From Siphonodentalium dalli (lineage: Eukaryota; Mollusca; Scaphopoda; Gadilida; Siphonodentaliidae): 64,000 nucleotides of DNA. The translations under genes and the position numbers were made by a program. How positions within the stretch are numbered: position 1 is the first letter of the stretch; each line of letters begins with the position of its first letter. Below the pieces are notes generated by a model. The model saw nothing but the letters and a program-made list of their open reading frames with translations, was not told the DNA's origin and did not search any database. The stretch covers positions 200,547,828 through 200,611,827 of the forward strand of contig CP136062.1 in the NCBI GenBank assembly GCA_032622095.1, read 5' to 3'. Shown one piece after another: positions 58,838 through 64,000 of the stretch.

Positions 58838-58962
58838 CACATAGTAGTTACGTCGATCATCGGCGTAGTTACGCCGACCATCGGTGCATATATATACGCC
58901 GATCATTGCCGTAATTACGACGATCATCGGCGTAACTAATCGGCATAACTTCGCCGATGATC
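58838..58962. repeat. Array of alternating CGATCATCGGCG palindromes
   Basis: Five or six imperfect copies of GTAATTACGCCGATCATCGG in both orientations within 125 bases. Confidence 0.75.
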
Positions 58963-59420
58963 ACATACAGAGTGAATAAACGCATGGAGACCATGCAAGT
59001 TTCCTCTGCATTAACCCACACACATGTCCTACCTAAACATAATAGTATGCATTTCTGGTAATTAGTTTCTGTGAATGGTGTTTCCCTTGGTCAATTGTAG
59101 ACAAACTTATTTATCAATATGATGATATACAAAGAATACAATCAAAACAGGGGTTTGCAGACTGATAAATTCTTATAGGCGGGGGGGGGGGGGGTAAACA
59201 TTAATTGTTATAAATTTGGGAGTCGAGACCGGCCATACCTTTTACAGCAAGGGCTATATATGGGAATAATATAGAATCATTTATGTAGTTAATCTTACCA
59301 TACATGCCCTACCTCAAAATATACATGCATATTCAGAAATGCATATTTTGAGGTAGGGCAGGTGTGTGGTAAGGCAGGGAAAATTTGGTCTCCTTGCCTT
59401 TGGTCACTCTGTATGTGGCT
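58960..59420. mobile_element. Inverted-repeat element, arms ~95 bases
   Basis: The left arm (CACATACAGAGTGA, GGAGACCA, ACACACATGTCCTACC) is mirrored at 59320-59420 (GGTAGGGCAGGTGTGTGG, TGGTCTCC, TCACTCTGTATGTG). A second short hairpin (CTACCTCAAAATATACATGC, mirrored) forms the inner right part. A poly-G run of 14 is at 59180. Confidence 0.6.
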
Positions 59421-59924
59421 CAAACTTTTAAAGAACTGTCTGAAATGTGGTTTTAAACGAATATCAAATGACTGAGTTCATAAATGATTATATGTTATTC
59501 TCATACCCTTAATGTAAAATGTTGGGCAGTTCTTGGCTCCCTAATCTATGAAAATTCATGTTTCTGCCCCCTGATAAGAATGTATCAGTCTCCAAACCCC
59601 TGTTATGGTTTAATTCACTGTATCTCATCTCATCATGCAGCCGTGTACGTGCATCTGTCTGGAGTTATAAAGACCATTAGATGTTAGGATTTATGCAATT
59701 TTTCATGATAAAATATCTGAATGGTCTCATACCGGGAATATAGAACCATTGTTTATGAAGATATAGGATATTAGGCCTGATCGAGCACTGATGTGCAAGG
59801 GGTGCAAATGGAATTATGCAAAACTTGTGTTTGGTCTGATTCTGATTCAAGGGGCGGGTGCGGTTGGAATTTCCCGAGGTGGACAACGGAGACCCTCGAT
59901 CTAGCCACGTCCCTGCGTCAACCT

Positions 59925-60710
59925 TAACATCCATGACAAATGTCATGATGATCTGACCAAAGGTACAACCTGTATAGCCCGTGCCAAAGCATTATTTAAT
60001 CATCTCAAGAATAAAATCTAAGATGACTGCTGGCGGCCATTTTTTGTTTGGCCGAATATGACCCCAAAATGACTCATTCCCATTTACATGTCAATATTAA
60101 CATAACTGACAAATCTCATGATTATCAGACAAACAGTAGGGGCCTACGACTATATGGCCCATGCTAATGGGTTGAATTTTGAAATCTAAGATGTCCACTG
60201 GCTGCCATGTTTTTTTTTTGCCGAATGACCCCAAATTACTTGTTCCCAACTACATGTCATTGTTAACATCCATGACAAATTCCACGATGATCCGACCATA
60301 GGTACGACCTGTAGCCATTGCTAAAGGATTTAGTCATGCAAAGACGAAAGAGTAAAATCCAAGATGGCTGTAGACGGCCATGTATTTTTGCCGAATGACC
60401 CCAAAAAGACTCGTTCACATCTACATGTATGCATGTCAATATTAAAATCCATGACAACTTTCATGACGATCAGACAAACAGTACGACCTGTAGCCCGTAC
60501 TAATTTATTGAATTTTTAAATCAAAGGTGGCCGCTGGTGGCCATGCATGTTTTTTGCCGAATGACCCCAAAATGACTCGTTCCCATCTACATCATGATCA
60601 TCATCATGTCAACAGCCATGACAAATTTCATAATGATTCGACCTGTAGTCCGTGCTAATGGAAATTATTGATGAACGGCTGCACGCACATACGGACGACG
60701 TATACCATGC
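59925..60710 (+). mobile_element. Tandem-core element, ~165-bp units, five copies
   Basis: Repeated GCCGAATGACCCCAAAATGA, CTACATGTCAAT and TCCATGACAAATTTCA blocks, ending with ACATACGGACGACG and ATACCATGCCATGAC. The ACGG tract is reduced to remnants. Confidence 0.7.
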
Positions 60711-61015
60711 CATGACAATAGCTCAAACTTTAGAAGTAAAGTTGAATTAAAGGGTTAAACTGTTATTCCCATCGTCTGACGACCAAGAGATGCTGGGTAC
60801 GACATTGGGTACGAAAACAAAATAAAGAGCGAACTGATCGCGAACAAAATATAGTTCTCGATGCCATTACATTACCTGAGTCATCTAATTACAATAATAT
60901 AATAACGTTAGTGTTTTCATTTGACAAACAAAAGTACATAATTACTAATAATTAATCATTTTGCTTTTTTTTTCTAGAATGTGTTGCGGGCACAAATATT
61001 TTTTTGTTGATCGAT
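60711..61015. other. Upstream region of the 61069 gene
   Basis: No repeat recognised; probable promoter-proximal sequence. Confidence 0.4.
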
Positions 61016-61052
61016 GTAGGCGGAAGTCGGATTGACACAATGCGGAAGTGTT
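61016..61052 (+). promoter_or_regulatory. Paired ETS-like sites upstream of the 61069 exon
   Basis: Two GCGGAAGT motifs lie 20-50 bases upstream of the start codon. GGAAG cores close to a start are common in housekeeping-type metazoan promoters (ETS/GABP binding). No TATA box is evident. The role is inferred. Confidence 0.4.
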
Positions 61053-61068
61053 ATTCGGTCGAAAATAT

Positions 61069-61237
61069 ATGGCCGCGATGGAGCGACGTGTCCAAGTTTT
61101 GTTTTTGGTCATCTGTCATTCTCTTTTTCTGGGAATTTGCAACGGAGATATCAAGAATGTGAAACAAATGCACTTAGATGGCGACCCTAAACAAATACCG
61201 CATGATGAAAAGCCATTTGTTCCGGAACATCTACCGG
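61069..61237 (+). CDS. First coding exon of a signal-peptide protein (unrecognised)
   Basis: ATG at 61069 opens 56 codons plus one base before a GTAATG donor. Residues 1-24 (MAAMERR followed by VLFLVI, HSLFLGI and NG) form a typical signal peptide: basic start, hydrophobic core, small residue at the predicted cleavage. The mature part is short and polar (DIKNVKQMHLDGDPKQIPHD, then EKPFVPEHLPG). I do not recognise the family; an ER-lumenal or secreted protein is the likely class. The start was chosen because it gives the signal peptide and sits just downstream of two ETS-like promoter motifs; Met4 is an alternative. No second exon could be identified before the window ends. Confidence 0.6.
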
Positions 61238-61404
61238 GTAATGCAAATAATTGACAACAAATTACAATAGTCAATATATATATATCATATTTAACATATT
61301 CTCCCGCTAAAGCAAGCCACAGGTCCATTGTAACATATATATATTTTATATATACAAAGAGGTAGGAAGGATGGTCACTCCCACGCCTTGTTGAGTGGGC
61401 ACTG

Positions 61405-61760
61405 TTGATGCGGTAGCCGAGAGGTAGCGTAGTACTGCCACGGTCTCTCATGCTAGCGGACCGGGGATCGCAACCTGCCTTACCAGTTACCTGGTCAGGG
61501 TATTCTGAAAAAAAATCAGAACTCTGTCAGATACCAAGTTTGTCAAGCTGAAAAGTCTCATTCGAGATCACTGAATAAAGATCCAAATGCAAAATGCCAA
61601 ACTTCCCCCCATTACAACACTTGTCCAGGTATGTTGTCGTGGGTGCAGTACGCTGTCCGAACGGGCGCGAACATTAATGGCTGACCCGTGTACACGCCTT
61701 GGTGTGTGCACGTTAAAGAACGCTACTGGAGTCACCACCGGGTTATAAAGTTACTCGGCC
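61405..61760 (+). mobile_element. tRNA-derived SINE
   Basis: An A-box-like segment (GGTAGCCGAGAGGTAGCG, 61412-61429) and a B-box-like segment (GGGGATCGCAACC, 61473-61485) lie about 45 bases apart, as in tRNA-derived SINE heads. The body includes GTGCACGTTAAAGAACGC, a phrase common in marine-invertebrate SINEs (from memory). It lies in the first intron of the 61069 gene; the tail limit is uncertain. Confidence 0.7.
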
Positions 61761-62712
61761 GTGGTAGCACCTGGACCAGTGCGCCTACAACCAGAATTGG
61801 TTCCTGCACTGTAATATCTACAGATACAGATCTACAGATACAGTGGGTGGTTAACCTATACAAAGAATACAAAAACAAAAATTCCACTCAACGGCTAATA
61901 TTTAATGGTCAGCAAATGATCGACAGCTGCAACTGGAAGAAGAAAAAGAAGAAGAACCTGCACCGATTTTATTCGGGTAAACGGCAAAATGTATGATTAC
62001 TTACTTTGAATAAACAGATTAATGTCCGATAATTGCTCCATTATCCATATATTGCTTATTTCATTATTCCACGATAAATAGTTTTATCTGATAAGTGTTA
62101 CATGACTTTAAATAAGGGGCTAACCATTGATCTTCCCGGCATGCGCTGTAAGCTGCCAGTCGAAAGATCAGGAATACTGCCCACACACAGAAGGAATATA
62201 TCCTGTCAGATTATGTTGGGAGCATATCAGATTCGATGAAGTATTTTTCATATCTGATTTTGATAATTCGATAAAGCAGTGAACATAGAACAGTGAATTG
62301 TGACATAAAAACTATATATAAATAACACAGAGTACATCTTACATGTAAAACATATGGGAATAAAATAAAGGAACGCCATTTAAGACTCAGTTGAGTTTTT
62401 TTTTAAACACAAGCTTTCGGCTATCTAGTAGCCTTTATCAAGTATGAAGTCATGGATTAACAAGCAAGGAATAGCATATAATCTAGTTACAACGATATTT
62501 ACAAAACTTGAACCTGAAAGAAAATATGTTACCTATTATAACGCCAAAGAATCCAACAAAGCCTGTTGGGTGCCCATTATTTTAACAACCTTATTCACCC
62601 GGCGATCCAATGATTTTTGATTGTGATGAAGGTTTTGCTTTTTAATGTTTTAACTGTCCTGGTTTTTCCTGTATTCGCTGCTTCGGTCATCACTTATCAT
62701 TCCGTCCGTACA
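61761..62712. other. Probable first intron of 61069 gene, unassigned
   Basis: A 102-codon plus frame overlapping the SINE tail is repeat-derived. One hammerhead-like relic lies at 62409. Confidence 0.45.
62409..62443 (-). ncRNA. Decayed hammerhead-like motif (candidate)
   Basis: Minus strand: TTGATAA, stem GGCTA-CTAGA-TAGCC, GAAA, GCTTGTG. Same spacing as the motif at 15622, with a different but still pairing stem II and a damaged first box. Confidence 0.25.
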
Positions 62713-62714
62713 TA

Positions 62715-63673
62715 CTCTCGGGCTCCAAATAAACGTGCATGCACGTTTATTATTTCAGGCGGAAAATTCCCCCCTGTACGCTGCTTATTTGGGTCTGCAC
62801 GTTTATTTATTTTTCGGTAAAATAATTTGTACCAAAAGTGAACCGTCAAATTCATCAACCAAGTGAAAGTTTTACCACCGTAAAACATCTTTTCACTTCA
62901 AATTTAGGGAAACAGTTTGACAGTTATTATAGTAAATACGTTACTCGCTTGAGAGGAATTCCCAAAAATGAAAATAGCAGTGTTTACCTCCCCGCATTCA
63001 TTTGAAAGTGGCTGCATCCGACTAGTAAGCCGAGTATCCATTACTTTCGCGCACGTGATTGTTAGGATTATCTCATTATCAGGGGGACGCACCATCATCC
63101 ATGTTCTTCCAGAATACACATTTCCCCTCCCCGCATGCCTTTAAAAGTGGACCCATCGGTTTCCGATTAAGCCGTGTATCCATGACGTTTGCGCACGTTT
63201 TCATCACATTTTTTACTGTGTCAGTGTGGGGCTCCATTTAGAACCAGATATTTTTGTTTTAATTATCTCAATAAAACACTCAATACTGCCATAATCCAAC
63301 AATTTATTAGAGGTTAATTTATAAAATATTTGGATCATTGAAAGTGTAATCAAATGTTACTTTATAGTTGGGAAGCTTAGTCTATAATTAAAAATGGACG
63401 TAGAATAAAACATCGGGGCCTCATTACGCACTGTCTTTAGGGAATTTCTGTAAAAATTGTTGTTGTTTCTCCGCGAGAATTTAAACATGGCTTAGTACTT
63501 ACCGAGTTATGTATAAAATATAAAAATTTCACGTCCTCACTGTTAATTTTATAAACATTTGCTGGAAATTCCCCCCCTGCAATATTATTTGGGTCTGCAC
63601 GTTTATTAATTTTCAATGAAAGTTCCCCCCTGCACTATTATTTGGGTCTGCACGTTTATTTGGAGCCCGAGAG
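62715..63673. mobile_element. 959-bp TA-flanked TIR element
   Basis: CTCTCGGGCTCCAAATAAAC is mirrored at the right end; TA on both sides. TTTGGGTCTGCACGTTTATT and TTCCCCCCTGCA repeats near both ends. An internal direct duplication (62990-63062 and 63128-63205, sharing AAGTGG and GTATCCATGACGTTTGCGCA-like sequence) is present. No transposase. Confidence 0.85.
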
Positions 63674-63675
63674 TA

Positions 63676-64000
63676 ACCGACTTGATCTGCTTCATGAAAT
63701 TTGGAAATTAAGTTCTCTGAACGACTTTACTAGTGTTGAAACGATTAGCGATTTTAAGGAATCGACTAGTCGCCAGAGGTAATCGACTACTAGACGACTA
63801 GTCAGACCCCTTCTAAGAGTTCCCGTTTCTATGCTCATATGATGTATTAAATGGGCCATGCGGCATCGCAGTTTTGCGTATCCAACTCTTCGTTTCAGAA
63901 TGTTCAAACGGAAAGCACGTGAACTATATAACATAATCTCCCGTTTTGCCCATGAGTCTCCCAATTTGATGTCTTAAACCCGGCTCTCCTGCAACCTCCA
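63676..64000. other. hAT-like sub-terminal remnant
   Basis: CGACTAGTCGCC, TAATCGACTAC and GACGACTAGTCAGACCCC at 63760-63815 are the style of hAT sub-terminal palindromes; no complete element. Confidence 0.35.

Noticed and set aside
61405-61480. Functional tRNA gene
   Set aside because: A- and B-box-like sequences are present but no cloverleaf closes and a SINE body follows.

Overview
This is a eukaryotic, AT-rich, intron-bearing, transposon-crowded window, most likely from a mollusc and probably a bivalve. The reasons are recurrent ACATGTACATGT-type simple repeats, several tandem-core elements ending in an (ACGG)n tract and a terminal hairpin (the layout I remember for bivalve pearl/CvA-type elements), a tRNA-derived SINE, and very many short foldback DNA transposons. 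Species is inferred, not demonstrated.

One gene can be read with confidence. A CDYL-type chromodomain plus crotonase-fold gene lies on the minus strand, with six coding exons between 21328 and 2775: 19738-21328, 15969-16306, 13701-13864, 12838-13048, 9889-10032 and 2775-2936. All splice sites are GT/AG and all phases agree, giving 869 codons plus a stop. The start codon is upstream of 21328 and is not certain; a 45-nt in-phase candidate exon lies at 28279-28323. The introns are filled with MITEs. A second gene begins on the plus strand at 61069: a short first exon with a signal peptide, preceded by two ETS-like sites.

The rest is mobile DNA in recognisable layers. (a) TTAA-flanked, piggyBac-like MITEs of at least three kinds: family A and B elements carrying a ~67-nt near-perfect hairpin in one or two copies, and a 583-bp family present as an inverted pair at 43673-45012. 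(b) TA-flanked foldback MITEs with CAGT ends. (c) hAT-type elements with 8-bp target duplications at 11490-12554, 25319-25699, 29277-30340 and 38199-39822; the last sits in one half of a tandem duplication whose other half keeps the empty site. (d) A Harbinger-like element with TTA duplications (32249-33581). (e) Mutator-like mini-elements with 9-bp duplications (7896-8229, 58709-58785). (f) A 3604-bp element with 60-bp terminal repeats and a 5-bp duplication (45421-49024) carrying a 221-codon ORF. (g) A ~4-kb inverted-repeat transposon (54792-58816) holding a decayed gene of a widespread, uncharacterised invertebrate family with a DDTD (PIN/FEN1-like) motif and a C-terminal Cys-rich CXC-like tail.

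The two most interesting signals are the hairpin module shared by different TTAA MITE families, and the two large TIR elements with unfamiliar gene content. All family names come from reading motifs by eye; no database search was possible.
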